A DNA stretch of 14,374 bases from Oscillospiraceae bacterium (GCA_024690695.1 JAILOS010000016.1:1-14374), one strand, 5' to 3'. Shown: positions 5,429 to 14,374, numbered from the stretch's first letter. Made by a program: numbers and translations. Notes: generated by a model from the letters alone, not told the origin.

Positions 5429-6883
5429 ATGCGAAAGTTTGTTCTTCGGACGCTGCTGCTCACGATCCTTCTGGCCGCGTTTTTCGGCGCGACCGCCTAT
5501 GCGGAAACGGCCACCCTCACCGGAGACGACGTCAATCTGCGCGCCGGCCCCGGCATGAGCTATGAGGTCATCGGCTGTTATCCCAAGGGGACGAAGGTCA
5601 CCGTGACAGACCGCTCCAACAGCGAATGGTACGCGGTTACGATTGAAGGAACGAGCGGCTTTATGTCCTCGCGCTACCTCAAGCTGGATGAAACCGGCGG
5701 CGGCAGCGCCGGCACGACGGAAGGCCGTCCCGGCTACATCAACGCGATGTACGTGCGCTTCCGCTCCGGCCCGGGGACGGATTCGTCCATCCTCGGCGAG
5801 TATAACCGCGGCACGAAGCTGACCATCACCGGCAGCAGCGGCGAGTGGACCGCCGTCGTCATCAACGGCGTCAGCGGCTACGTCTATCACAGCTACGTCA
5901 GCGAGGGATCGCCGGACGGCTCCCCGACCCCGACGCCCACCCCGACCCCGACCCCGACGCCCGATCCCGGCTCCACGACGGTGACCGGAGAGACCGGGAC
6001 CGGCTATCTGAACGCGGACTCCGTGCACATGCGCGTCGGGCCCTCGACCTCCAGCGCGATCCGCGGCATCTACAACAAGGGCCAGAAGCTGACGATCACC
6101 GGCTACAGCGGCGACTGGGTCGCCGTGAAGATCGGCGGCTACCCCGGCTACGTCTACAAGGCTTACGTCTCGGCCGATCCCGTTTCACAGACGACCGATC
6201 CGCAGCCCGACCCGCAGCCCGCGCCCTCGCCCGACCCCGGCGACACGCCCGTCGTCAGCACCGGCGAGGAGGAGGGATACATCAAAGGCAACAACGTGCG
6301 CTTCCGCGCCAAGCCCTCCACGGATTCGCAGATCCTCGGCGAGTATAACGCCGGCACGGCGCTGACGATCACCGGCTACAGCGGCGACTGGACCGCCGTA
6401 ACGATCAACGGCCGCAGCGGCTTCGTCTTCAGCATCTACGTCGCCAAGGGCAAGATCACCGTCGGCGTCGGCGAGTCGCCGAGCGACGAGGGCCAGCGCA
6501 TGGCGGAGTTTGCGCTCCAGTTCGTGGGCTATCCCTACGTCTGGGCCGGCAAGAGCCCCGACGAGGGCTTCGACTGCTCGGGCCTGGCCTACTACGTCTA
6601 CACCAGCTTCGGCTACAACATGTACCGCGTCGCCGACGATCAGCGGCGCAACGGCGTCCACGTGGAGCCGGATCAGCTCCAGCCGGGCGACCTGCTGTGC
6701 TTCTACTCCAGCGCCAACTACGTCGGCCACGTCGGCATCTACATCGGCGACGGCAAATTCGTCCACGCCTCGACCTACACCACGGGCGTCATCGTCTCGG
6801 AGCTCGCCGGCTACTACACGAACCGCGGCTACGAGGCCCGCCGCATCGCCGGCACGGACAAGGAAGGCCCCGGCGACTATTGA
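5429..6883 (+). CDS. Secreted NlpC/P60 peptidoglycan endopeptidase with four SH3b domains
   Basis: The 484-residue precursor starts with a classical signal peptide cleaved probably after AYA at residue 25, with no lipobox. Four bacterial SH3 domains follow at about residues 26-87, 101-158, 191-248 and 283-339. Each has the VNLRAGPG / VRFRSGPG type opening and a SGYVY or SGFVF type closing, and they should bind the wall. A TPTPTPTP linker (166-179) separates domains 2 and 3, and an Asp/Gln/Pro linker (255-272) separates 3 and 4. The C-terminal NlpC/P60 domain (about 352-475) has the catalytic Cys383 in DCSGLAYYV, His434 in GHVGIYIG and the third polar residue His446 in VHAS. Such enzymes cut D-Glu to diamino acid bonds in stem peptides. 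The ATG follows AAAAAGGA by about 10 bases. It is likely cotranscribed with the small gene before it. Confidence 0.95.
   Translation: MRKFVLRTLLLTILLAAFFGATAYAETATLTGDDVNLRAGPGMSYEVIGCYPKGTKVTVTDRSNSEWYAVTIEGTSGFMSSRYLKLDETGGGSAGTTEGRPGYINAMYVRFRSGPGTDSSILGEYNRGTKLTITGSSGEWTAVVINGVSGYVYHSYVSEGSPDGSPTPTPTPTPTPTPDPGSTTVTGETGTGYLNADSVHMRVGPSTSSAIRGIYNKGQKLTITGYSGDWVAVKIGGYPGYVYKAYVSADPVSQTTDPQPDPQPAPSPDPGDTPVVSTGEEEGYIKGNNVRFRAKPSTDSQILGEYNAGTALTITGYSGDWTAVTINGRSGFVFSIYVAKGKITVGVGESPSDEGQRMAEFALQFVGYPYVWAGKSPDEGFDCSGLAYYVYTSFGYNMYRVADDQRRNGVHVEPDQLQPGDLLCFYSSANYVGHVGIYIGDGKFVHASTYTTGVIVSELAGYYTNRGYEARRIAGTDKEGPGDY
5789..6391 (+). repeat. DNA-level repeats among the SH3b domains
   Basis: A 31-base identical stretch occurs at 6088-6118 (domain 3) and 6361-6391 (domain 4). 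An 18-base identical stretch ATCCTCGGCGAGTATAAC occurs at 5789-5806 (domain 2) and 6332-6349 (domain 4). Identity at third codon positions points to recent duplication or conversion between the domains. Confidence 0.9.
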
Positions 6884-6917
6884 GACCCGGGCGAAAGCGC
6901 CTGAGGCGCGTCCCTGA

Positions 6918-7016
6918 GAAAAACCCCAAAACGAAACCGTCCTCCCGCGGCGGAAGGCGGGGAGCCGCAAAGCTCCTTCGTCCCGATCGGAAGGGAACGG
7001 CGTTTTGGGGTTTTTC
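6918..7016. terminator. Long inverted-repeat terminator after the NlpC/P60 gene
   Basis: The 16-mer GAAAAACCCCAAAACG (6918-6933) and its exact complement (7001-7016) bracket a 67-base GC-rich core, which has its own GGAGC/GCTCC hairpin near 6961-6976. Each arm ends in a T run on its own strand, so it can work in both directions. It begins 34 bases after the NlpC/P60 stop. Confidence 0.75.
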
Positions 7017-7065
7017 ATCGGCTTGATCCCCCTGCGAAAAACCCGGCGGAAGAGAGCCCCGCGGC

Positions 7066-7094
7066 TTGCTTCCCGGCGCGAAAAGGTGTATAAT
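7066..7094 (+). promoter_or_regulatory. Sigma-A promoter of the small membrane/coiled-coil gene
   Basis: TTGCTT (7066-7071) and a perfect TATAAT (7089-7094) are separated by 17 bases. The predicted start near 7101 is about 24 bases before the GTG start. It lies after the long terminator, so the gene is a separate unit. Confidence 0.8.
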
Positions 7095-7124
7095 GGGCGC
7101 ATCCGAAACCTGGGAGGCGGGAAC

Positions 7125-7475
7125 GTGACGAAAAAGGAAAAACTGGCGCTCGTGAAAAAGGGCGTCGAGCTGCTCGAGCCGGTGCTGGCGGAGGAGAAGG
7201 CCCCCGCGGCGCGGCGGCTGAGAAGGGCCGCGCTGCAGAAGACGGCGCAGACGCTGCCGGAGCTTCCTTCCCCGGCGAAGCTCAAAAGGCTGGGGCTGCT
7301 CGCGGGCGGAACGCTGCTGGGGCTGAACCTGGTCGGCGGCGCGCTGCGGATGCAGAGCTACCGCCGGGCGCTCTCGCACGAGCTCAAGAAGCAGCTCAAG
7401 CCGGTCAACGCCAAACTGGAGGCGCTCGAAAAGGAGAACGCCGAGCTCCGCGAGGAGCTGAAAAAACGCGGCTGA
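7125..7475 (+). CDS. Small protein with one membrane segment and C-terminal coiled coil, function unknown
   Basis: The 116-residue product starts at GTG 7125 with GGGAGG nine bases upstream. The longer frame beginning at 7005 is not used, because its first 40 codons cover the terminator arm and the promoter. The N-terminal part is helical and strongly basic (KKEKLALVKKGVELLEPVL, then AARRLRRAALQ). One hydrophobic segment at about residues 58-78 (LGLLAGGTLLGLNLVGG) is followed by a Lys/Glu-rich heptad-like helix ending LEKENAELREELKKRG. It is probably an inner-face membrane protein whose coiled coil oligomerises. No known family is recognised. It is monocistronic, with its own promoter and a strong terminator. 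Confidence 0.8.
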   Translation: MTKKEKLALVKKGVELLEPVLAEEKAPAARRLRRAALQKTAQTLPELPSPAKLKRLGLLAGGTLLGLNLVGGALRMQSYRRALSHELKKQLKPVNAKLEALEKENAELREELKKRG

Positions 7476-7487
7476 GCCGCCGCTCAT

Positions 7488-7525
7488 GCAAAAACGGGAG
7501 CTTTTGAAAAGGCTCCCGTTTTTGC
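7488..7525 (+). terminator. Strong terminator after the coiled-coil gene
   Basis: A perfect 14-bp stem joins GCAAAAACGGGAGC (7488-7501) and GCTCCCGTTTTTGC (7512-7525) over a 10-base loop. The T5 tract is inside the descending arm. It starts 13 bases after the stop codon, and its symmetry could also stop minus-strand transcription. Confidence 0.9.
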
Positions 7526-7620
7526 TGCGCACGGCTCCTGTGCGCAGGGCCCGCCGCCTCCCCGCGGAGCTTGCCCCGTTTCCCCGAAAACCGAAAAAAC
7601 CGGAAAACAAAACGCGCCCT

Positions 7621-7649
7621 TTGCAAGGCGGCGCAGATCGTGCTATAAT
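7621..7649 (+). promoter_or_regulatory. Sigma-A promoter of the thioesterase-hydrolase-TraX operon
   Basis: TTGCAA (7621-7626), a 17-base spacer and a perfect TATAAT (7644-7649). The transcript would start near 7656, about 35 bases upstream of the first gene. Confidence 0.88.
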
Positions 7650-7690
7650 AAATCATTCACGCGAAAAAACACGATCGGAGGCGGCGGGAT

Positions 7691-8077
7691 ATGGGCGTAC
7701 GGGAGCTGGAAGGGATCGAGAAGCTGATTGACAAGCGCTTCGGCATCCGCTATTTGCGCGCGGAAAACGGCGAGGCGGAGGCGGAGATGACGCTGCGCGA
7801 GGACGACCGCAACGCCTACGGCATCCCCTTCGGGGGGCTGCTGTTCAATCTGGCCGACTGCGCGGCCGGCGCCGCGGTGCGCAGCCTCGAGCTCGCCGGG
7901 ATGACCGTCAGCGGGGAGGCGCGCTTTCTGCGCGGCTCAAAGGAGGCGCGGCGCCTGCTTGCCCGCGCGCGCGTGAGAAAGGCGGGGCGGAGCCTCTGCT
8001 TCGTCGACGCCTCGGTGGAGGACGAAAACGGGCTGGAGCTTGCGGCCTTCAGCTTTGAATTCATGGTCCGCCGCTGA
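7691..8077 (+). CDS. Hotdog-fold (PaaI-like) thioesterase family protein
   Basis: The 128-residue protein has the single hotdog-fold layout of PaaI-type acyl-CoA thioesterases, which hydrolyse aryl- or acyl-CoA thioesters in the cytoplasm. The signature helix reads NAYGIPFGGLLFNLADCAAG at residues 41-60, matching the family N-xxG-xxHGG-xxF-xLAD pattern. The catalytic-type acid Asp56 is kept, but the usual His is Phe47. Strands follow at about 70-80, 88-98 and 102-126. Start ATG 7691 has GGAGG nine bases upstream. It is first in a three-gene operon, 18 bases before the hydrolase. The fold is likely; activity on CoA esters is less sure because of the His change. Confidence 0.88.
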   Translation: MGVRELEGIEKLIDKRFGIRYLRAENGEAEAEMTLREDDRNAYGIPFGGLLFNLADCAAGAAVRSLELAGMTVSGEARFLRGSKEARRLLARARVRKAGRSLCFVDASVEDENGLELAAFSFEFMVRR

Positions 8078-8095
8078 GCCGGAGGAGGGAGACGC

Positions 8096-9028
8096 ATGGT
8101 CTGGATCATTCTTCTCGCGCTGCTGACGCTGTTGTTCCTGGCGGCGCTGATTTGGAGCTACGGCTTCGTATTTTATTCCCCGCGCGGAAACCAGAACGAC
8201 GACTACGCCGTCATCGAAAGCCGGCAGATGCGGCCTTATCTCGGCCGCGTGCGCGAGCTGATCGGCTCGATGCTCGCGCGCCCCTGCGAGCGCGTGACGA
8301 TCCGCTCGCGCGACGGGCTGCGCCTGTCCGGCCGCTTCTACGGCGGCCCGGCCGACGCGCCGCTGGTGCTCTGCTTCCACGGCTACCGCGGCACCGCCGT
8401 GCGCGATTTCTGCGGCGGCGCGCAGCTCATGCTCGACCGGGGCTATCGGGTGCTCGCGGTCGACGAGCGCGCCCACGGGCAGAGCGAGGGGCACAGCATC
8501 TGCTTCGGCCTGAAGGAGCGGTACGACGTGCTCGACTGGGCGGAATACGCGGTCAAGCGCTTCGGCCCGGAGACGGAGATCGCGCTGATGGGCATTTCGA
8601 TGGGCGCGGCCACGGTGCTGATGGCGACGGAGCTGCCGCTGCCGGAGCAGGTGAAGTGCGTGCTGGCCGACTGCCCCTATACCTCGCCGCGCGCGATCAT
8701 CCGCGAGGTGGCCCGGCAGATGAAGCTGCCGGCGGAGCTCTGCGCGCGCTTTGCCGGGCTGGTCGCGCGGCTGCTTCTCGGCGTCGGGCTCGACGACGCG
8801 GACGCCGCCGGGGCGGTGCGGCACGCCGGCGTGCCGATTCTGCTGATCCACGGCGACGACGACCGCTTCGTGCCCTACGAAATGGGCTGCCGGATCGCGG
8901 CCGCCGCGCCGGAGCGCATCCGCTTCGAGACCTTCCCCGGCGCGGGGCACGGCATGAGCTTTCTGACGGACGAGAAGCGCTATACGGAGCTCGTCGACGG
9001 CTTCTGCCGCGGCGTGTTCGGAAGCTGA
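8096..9028 (+). CDS. Membrane-anchored alpha/beta hydrolase
   Basis: The 310-residue serine hydrolase has an N-terminal hydrophobic segment at about residues 2-22 that should anchor it to the membrane. A typical alpha/beta fold follows. The oxyanion region is CFHGYRG, the nucleophile elbow is GISMGAAT with Ser168, the acid is Asp256 in HGDDDRFVP and the general base is His285 in GAGHGMSF. A complete triad argues for an active esterase, lipase-like or peptidase-like enzyme; the substrate cannot be read from sequence. The layout resembles Bacillus YqkD-type hydrolases of the same length. Start ATG 8096 follows GGAGGAGGG. It is the second gene of the operon, 16 bases before the TraX-like gene. 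Confidence 0.93.
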   Translation: MVWIILLALLTLLFLAALIWSYGFVFYSPRGNQNDDYAVIESRQMRPYLGRVRELIGSMLARPCERVTIRSRDGLRLSGRFYGGPADAPLVLCFHGYRGTAVRDFCGGAQLMLDRGYRVLAVDERAHGQSEGHSICFGLKERYDVLDWAEYAVKRFGPETEIALMGISMGAATVLMATELPLPEQVKCVLADCPYTSPRAIIREVARQMKLPAELCARFAGLVARLLLGVGLDDADAAGAVRHAGVPILLIHGDDDRFVPYEMGCRIAAAAPERIRFETFPGAGHGMSFLTDEKRYTELVDGFCRGVFGS

Positions 9029-9044
9029 GAGGGGAGGAACGCTC

Positions 9045-9833
9045 GTGGAGGAAAAACGCTTCGGCGGGCTCAGCGCCGCCGTTTTGAAATGGGTCGCCGT
9101 CGTCACGATGCTGATCGACCACGCGGCCTACGTGCTGCTGGTCGCCTGGGCGCGCAGCCGCCACGCCTGGGGCGCGGGCGTGGAGAGCTTCGCCTTTTAC
9201 CGCGCGATGCGCATCATCGGCCGTCTGGCCTTCCCGATCTTCTGCTTCCTGCTGGCCGAGGGCTTCCGCCATACCCGCAGCCGCGCGAAATACCTGCTGC
9301 GTCTGCTGCTTTTCGCGCTGGTGTCCGAGATCCCCTTCGACCTCGCCTTCAACGGCGCGCCCTGGAAGCTGAGCCTGCGGCCGACAGTCCTGCCGCTGGA
9401 GTTTACGAGCCAGAACGTGGGCTTTACGCTGCTGCTCGGTCTCGCCGCCGTGTGGCTCTGGGACGCGCTGCTGCCGGAGGGAAAGAAGCCGACGGCCCTG
9501 CGCGTGTTCGGCGCTGTCCTCGGCGCCGGGCTCTGCGCCTGCGCGGCCTTTTGGCTGCACACCGACTACGACGCGATGGGCGTGGTGCTGATCGTCGTGA
9601 TGGACCGGCTGCGCCGAAAGCCCTGGCTGCGCGATCTCGCGGCCTTCGGAACGCTCGCGGCGATGATCCCCTTCGGCTCCTCGTGGATCGAGCTGCTGGC
9701 CGCTTTCGGCTTCCCGCTGCTGCACCTCTACAACGGGAAGCGCGGCCGCCAATGGCGCTGGTTTTTCTATGTGTTTTACCCCGGCCATCTGCTGCTGCTC
9801 GCCCTGCTGCGCCTGCGGCTGTTCGGGAACTGA
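9045..9833 (+). CDS. TraX family membrane protein
   Basis: The 262-residue protein is mostly hydrophobic, with about seven or eight membrane segments. The N-terminal LKWVAVVTMLIDHAAYVLL, the segment MRIIGRLAFPIFCFLLAEGF followed by HTRSRAKYLLRLLLFAL, and SEIPFDLAF are the hallmark stretch of the TraX family (PF05857). F-plasmid TraX acetylates the pilin N terminus, but chromosomal copies in Firmicutes occur without conjugation genes and their acyl acceptor is unknown. No conjugation or pilin gene is near. The start is GTG 9045 with GGGGAGG (9031-9037) upstream. Sitting after a thioesterase and a hydrolase, it may take part in acyl modification of an envelope component; that is inference. Confidence 0.88.
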   Translation: MEEKRFGGLSAAVLKWVAVVTMLIDHAAYVLLVAWARSRHAWGAGVESFAFYRAMRIIGRLAFPIFCFLLAEGFRHTRSRAKYLLRLLLFALVSEIPFDLAFNGAPWKLSLRPTVLPLEFTSQNVGFTLLLGLAAVWLWDALLPEGKKPTALRVFGAVLGAGLCACAAFWLHTDYDAMGVVLIVVMDRLRRKPWLRDLAAFGTLAAMIPFGSSWIELLAAFGFPLLHLYNGKRGRQWRWFFYVFYPGHLLLLALLRLRLFGN

Positions 9834-9870
9834 GCCGGGCGGAAATTTTCAATTTTATTGACAAAAATCA

Positions 9871-9899
9871 TTGACTATTTTTGTGAATTATGCTATCAT
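9871..9899 (+). promoter_or_regulatory. Sigma-A promoter of the str operon
   Basis: TTGACT (9871-9876), a 17-base spacer and TATCAT (9894-9899), embedded in an AT-rich stretch. A second perfect TTGACA lies at 9858-9863 but lacks a good -10. Transcription should begin near 9906, giving a leader of about 113 bases before rpsL. Confidence 0.8.
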
Positions 9900-9956
9900 C
9901 CAATAGTTGCGTGGCACAAGTGCGCCCAAATGGCGCCAACTGCGCAAAAATCGGGT

Positions 9957-9983
9957 AAAAAACCGCTTTTCTGCGGGTTTTTT
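9957..9983 (+). terminator. Intrinsic-terminator-like hairpin in the rpsL leader
   Basis: AAAAAACC-GC (9957-9966) pairs with GC-GGG-TTTTTT (9973-9983), with one bulged G and a six-base loop, ending in T6. It lies between the proposed promoter and the rpsL ribosome binding site, so it could act as an attenuator. It is also the first terminator-like element after the TraX gene. Upstream, GCGCC (9922-9926) / GGCGC (9932-9936) and AGTTG (9905-9909) / CAACT (9937-9941) offer further pairing. Confidence 0.65.
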
Positions 9984-10018
9984 AGCCTGAAAAAAGTTTT
10001 GAGGAAAGGAGGAAAACA

Positions 10019-10450
10019 ATGCCCACTTTTAACCAGCTGGTAAGAAAAGGCAGAGAGAAGGTCAGCTACAAGTCCACGTCTCCGGCGCTGCAGAAGGGAA
10101 TGAACACCCTGAAGAACAAGGAGACCGACCTGAGCGCTCCCCAGAAGAGAGGCGTCTGCACCGCCGTGCGTACCTCGACTCCGAAGAAGCCGAACTCCGC
10201 TCTGCGTAAGATCGCCCGTGTCCGTCTCACCAACGGTTACGAAGTCACCGCCTACATTCCCGGCGTCGGTCATAACCTGCAGGAGCACTCCGTCGTTATG
10301 ATCCGCGGCGGCCGTGTCAAGGACCTGCCTGGCGTGCGTTACCACATCATCCGCGGTACGCTCGACGCTCAGGGCGTGAACGGACGTATGCAGGCGCGCT
10401 CCAAGTACGGCGCGAAGAGGCCCAAGAAAACTGCTGCCAAGAAGAAATAA
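10019..10450 (+). CDS. rpsL: 30S ribosomal protein S12
   Basis: The 143-residue protein sits at the decoding centre of the 30S subunit. It has the Gram-positive long N terminus ([11 protein letters not shown], then the inserted stretch up to APQKRGVCT). The invariant blocks [22 protein letters not shown] and [14 protein letters not shown] are intact. Both lysines whose replacement gives streptomycin resistance are unchanged (KKPNS and RVKDLPG). A basic tail KKTAAKKK closes it. ATG 10019 follows AAAGGAGG by six bases. It is the first gene of the str operon here, with no rpoC or L7Ae-like gene immediately upstream. Confidence 0.99.
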   Translation: MPTFNQLVRKGREKVSYKSTSPALQKGMNTLKNKETDLSAPQKRGVCTAVRTSTPKKPNSALRKIARVRLTNGYEVTAYIPGVGHNLQEHSVVMIRGGRVKDLPGVRYHIIRGTLDAQGVNGRMQARSKYGAKRPKKTAAKKK

Positions 10451-10587
10451 TCACGGCTTCAGCGGCAAGGATTGCCCTGTCGTTTATCTATAGATCGAAG
10501 GATAAACCTCGGGGCGCAACGGACGATAAGGTTAAACTATACGTTCGAGTACCTGTGATTCCATTTTTTAATGAAGGAGGGAAGAAC
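10451..10587 (+). promoter_or_regulatory. Structured rpsL-rpsG intercistronic region
   Basis: The 137-base spacer can form GGCAA (10464-10468) / TTGCC (10472-10476) and GTTTATC (10482-10488) / GATAAAC (10501-10507) stems. In Escherichia coli, S7 represses its own translation by binding the rpsL-rpsG spacer, so this could be a comparable operator. The link to S7 is inference; neither T run nor clear promoter is seen. Confidence 0.4.
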
Positions 10588-11058
10588 GTGCCCAGAAGAG
10601 GTAATGTTCCCAAAAGAGAAATCTTGCCGGATCCGGTATATAACAGCGTGTTGGTGACCAAGCTCATCAACGGCGTTATGCTCGACGGCAAGAAGGGCGT
10701 TGCCCAGAAGGTCGTCTACGATGCCTTTGACATCATCAAGGACAAGACCGGAAAGGAACCCCTTGATGCGTTCACCGAAGCGATGAACAACATCATGCCC
10801 GCCCTGGAAGTCAAGGCCCGCCGTGTCGGCGGCGCCACCTACCAGGTCCCCATTGAGGTCCGCCCCGCCCGTCGCCAGACCCTGGCGCTGCGCTGGCTGG
10901 TGGACTACTCCCGCAAACGCGGCGAGAAGACCATGAAGGAGCGCCTGGCAGGCGAGATCATGGACGCCTGCAACAACCTCGGCAACTCCGTCAAGAAACG
11001 CGAGGATATGCACAAGAACGCCGAAGCCAACAAGGCCTTCGCGCACTTCCGCTGGTAA
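10588..11058 (+). CDS. rpsG: 30S ribosomal protein S7
   Basis: The 156-residue protein nucleates assembly of the 30S head by binding the 3' domain of 16S rRNA. It begins [20 protein letters not shown], and the conserved [40 protein letters not shown] and [15 protein letters not shown] blocks are complete. The start is GTG 10588 with a full AAGGAGG eight bases upstream; the frame extends back to ATG 10555 but that start lacks a binding site. It is followed by fusA after 21 bases with no promoter or terminator between. Confidence 0.99.
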   Translation: MPRRGNVPKREILPDPVYNSVLVTKLINGVMLDGKKGVAQKVVYDAFDIIKDKTGKEPLDAFTEAMNNIMPALEVKARRVGGATYQVPIEVRPARRQTLALRWLVDYSRKRGEKTMKERLAGEIMDACNNLGNSVKKREDMHKNAEANKAFAHFRW

Positions 11059-11079
11059 GGCTCCCGGGAGAAACGATCA

Positions 11080-13167
<2,088 letters not shown>

Positions 13168-13182
13168 ACGGAAAAATAACTA

Positions 13183-13211
13183 TTGCAAAAAAGCATGACG
13201 TGCTGTAAAAT
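13183..13211 (+). promoter_or_regulatory. Internal sigma-A promoter ahead of tuf
   Basis: TTGCAA (13183-13188), a 17-base spacer and TAAAAT (13206-13211) lie 15 bases after the fusA stop. The predicted start near 13218 gives a 54-base leader. This allows tuf to be made in excess of EF-G, as is needed in cells. Confidence 0.78.
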
Positions 13212-13271
13212 AGTTTCGTTATGCGACATTGAACCAATAACCATGAATCATCTTACAGGAGGATCATTCAA

Positions 13272-14374
13272 ATGGCTAAGCAGAAATTTGAGCGCACCAA
13301 GCCCCATGTAAACATTGGTACCATTGGCCACGTCGACCACGGCAAGACCACGCTGACCGCGGCCATCACCAAGTACCTCGCCTTCTCCGGCAAGGCTGAC
13401 TACACCGATTACAGCTCCATCGACAAGGCTCCCGAGGAGCGCGAGCGCGGCATCACCATCAACACCGCTCACGTCGAGTATGAGACTGACGCGCGCCACT
13501 ATGCGCACGTCGACTGCCCGGGCCATGCCGACTATATCAAGAACATGATCACCGGCGCTGCGCAGATGGACGGCGCGATCCTCGTCATCGCCGCTTCCGA
13601 CGGCCCCATGGCCCAGACCCGCGAGCACGTCCTGCTCGCCCGTCAGGTCGGTGTGCCCGCGATCGTCGTGTTCCTGAACAAGTGCGACCAGGTCGACGAT
13701 GAGGAGTTGCTCGAGCTCGTTGAGATGGAAGTCCGCGAGCTGCTCTCCAGCTATGAGTTCCCCGGCGACGACATTCCCATCATCCGCGGCTCCGCGCTCA
13801 ACGCGCTGGTCAGCGAGTCCACCGATCCCAACGCCCCCGAGTATGCCTGCATCAAGGAGCTCATGGACGCGGTCGACAACTATATCCCGACTCCGCCGCG
13901 CGACGACAGCCTGCCCTTCCTGATGCCCGTCGAGGACGTGTTCACGATCTCCGGCCGCGGCACCGTCGCCACCGGCCGTGTGGAGCGCGGTCAGCTCAAG
14001 CTCGGCGAGGAAGTCGAGATCATCGGCCTCACGGACGAGCGCCGCAAGACCGTCGTCACCGGTATCGAGATGTTCCACAAGCTGCTCGACTACGCTGAGG
14101 CGGGCGACAACGTCGGCACGCTGCTCCGCGGCGTCGCCAAGACCGAGATCGAGCGCGGCCAGGTTCTGGCCAAGCCCGGCTCCATCCACCCCCTGACCAA
14201 GTTCGTCGGCCAGGTCTACGTCCTGACCAAGGACGAGGGCGGCCGTCACACCCCGTTCTTCAACAACTATCGTCCGCAGTTCTACTTCCGCACCACGGAC
14301 GTCACCGGCGTCATCACGCTGCCCGAGGGCACCGAGATGTGCATGCCCGGCGATAACGTCGACATGAGCGTCGA
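13272..14374 (+). CDS. tuf: Elongation factor Tu (3' truncated by window edge)
   Basis: The first 367 codons of about 397 are present; the frame is open to the edge. EF-Tu delivers aminoacyl-tRNA to the ribosomal A site. The G domain has GHVDHGKTT at 19-27, [27 protein letters not shown] and FLNKCD. Domain II ([21 protein letters not shown]) and most of domain III ([21 protein letters not shown]) follow. ATG 13272 has AGGAGG (13257-13262) nine bases upstream. It has its own promoter as well as possible readthrough from fusA. The missing portion is only the last part of domain III. Confidence 0.98.
   Translation, partial: MAKQKFERTKPHVNIGTIGHVDHGKTTLTAAITKYLAFSGKADYTDYSSIDKAPEERERGITINTAHVEYETDARHYAHVDCPGHADYIKNMITGAAQMDGAILVIAASDGPMAQTREHVLLARQVGVPAIVVFLNKCDQVDDEELLELVEMEVRELLSSYEFPGDDIPIIRGSALNALVSESTDPNAPEYACIKELMDAVDNYIPTPPRDDSLPFLMPVEDVFTISGRGTVATGRVERGQLKLGEEVEIIGLTDERRKTVVTGIEMFHKLLDYAEAGDNVGTLLRGVAKTEIERGQVLAKPGSIHPLTKFVGQVYVLTKDEGGRHTPFFNNYRPQFYFRTTDVTGVITLPEGTEMCMPGDNVDMSV

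Noticed and set aside
4876..5965. Thr-Pro-coding repeats in the PBP tail (4876-4941) and NlpC linker (5927-5965) as evidence of DNA exchange
   Set aside because: TP-type linkers are common in extracellular proteins of GC-rich Firmicutes and simple codon repeats arise independently.
10019..10450. Streptomycin-resistance change in rpsL
   Set aside because: Both diagnostic lysines in KKPNS and RVKDLPG are wild type.
13248..14249. 333-residue minus-strand open frame opposite tuf
   Set aside because: It is the complement of the conserved EF-Tu gene, with no ribosome binding site.

Overview
The window looks like a GC-rich, Gram-positive-type Clostridia chromosome, probably a gut Oscillospiraceae-like or related lineage. 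The support is the long Firmicutes form of ribosomal protein S12, the rpsL-rpsG-fusA-tuf order, a DUF1292 protein, a lipid-free secreted NlpC/P60 enzyme with SH3b repeats, strong AGGAGG ribosome binding sites and near-consensus sigma-A promoters. The genus is inference; no rRNA is present. No phage, transposase, tRNA or CRISPR array is visible.

Layout. 1-932 is the 3' part of a GH53 endo-galactanase gene. 933-1430 is a gene-free stretch with a strong forward terminator (1163-1214) and a mosaic of short GC-rich hairpin repeats. 1431-2432 is a minus-strand block: a terminator, a probable 6S RNA, a DUF1292 protein with its own promoter, and a small membrane-anchored protein that resembles BofC C-terminal domains. 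A divergent intergenic region (2433-2661) leads to a plus-strand cell-envelope block: a class A penicillin-binding protein with an unusual charged/Thr-Pro tail, a small conserved-looking protein with a TTG start and consensus promoter, and a secreted four-SH3b NlpC/P60 peptidoglycan hydrolase that ends at a long 16-bp inverted-repeat terminator. Next comes a single small membrane/coiled-coil gene with its own promoter and terminator (7066-7525). After it is a three-gene operon (hotdog thioesterase, alpha/beta hydrolase, TraX-like membrane protein; 7621-9833). The window ends in the str operon: rpsL, rpsG, fusA and the first 367 codons of tuf.

How the genes fit together. The PBP builds peptidoglycan and the NlpC/P60 protein cuts it; both use Thr-Pro-rich extracellular segments. 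The str block makes two 30S proteins and the two main elongation GTPases. It starts from its own promoter rather than following rpoBC, and an intrinsic-terminator-like hairpin lies between that promoter and rpsL. tuf has an additional promoter of its own.

Nothing in the window clearly amounts to a new multi-gene system. The best candidates for new biology are the str-operon leader, the rpsL-rpsG intercistronic structure, the small TTG-start protein, and the repeat mosaic beside the 6S RNA.
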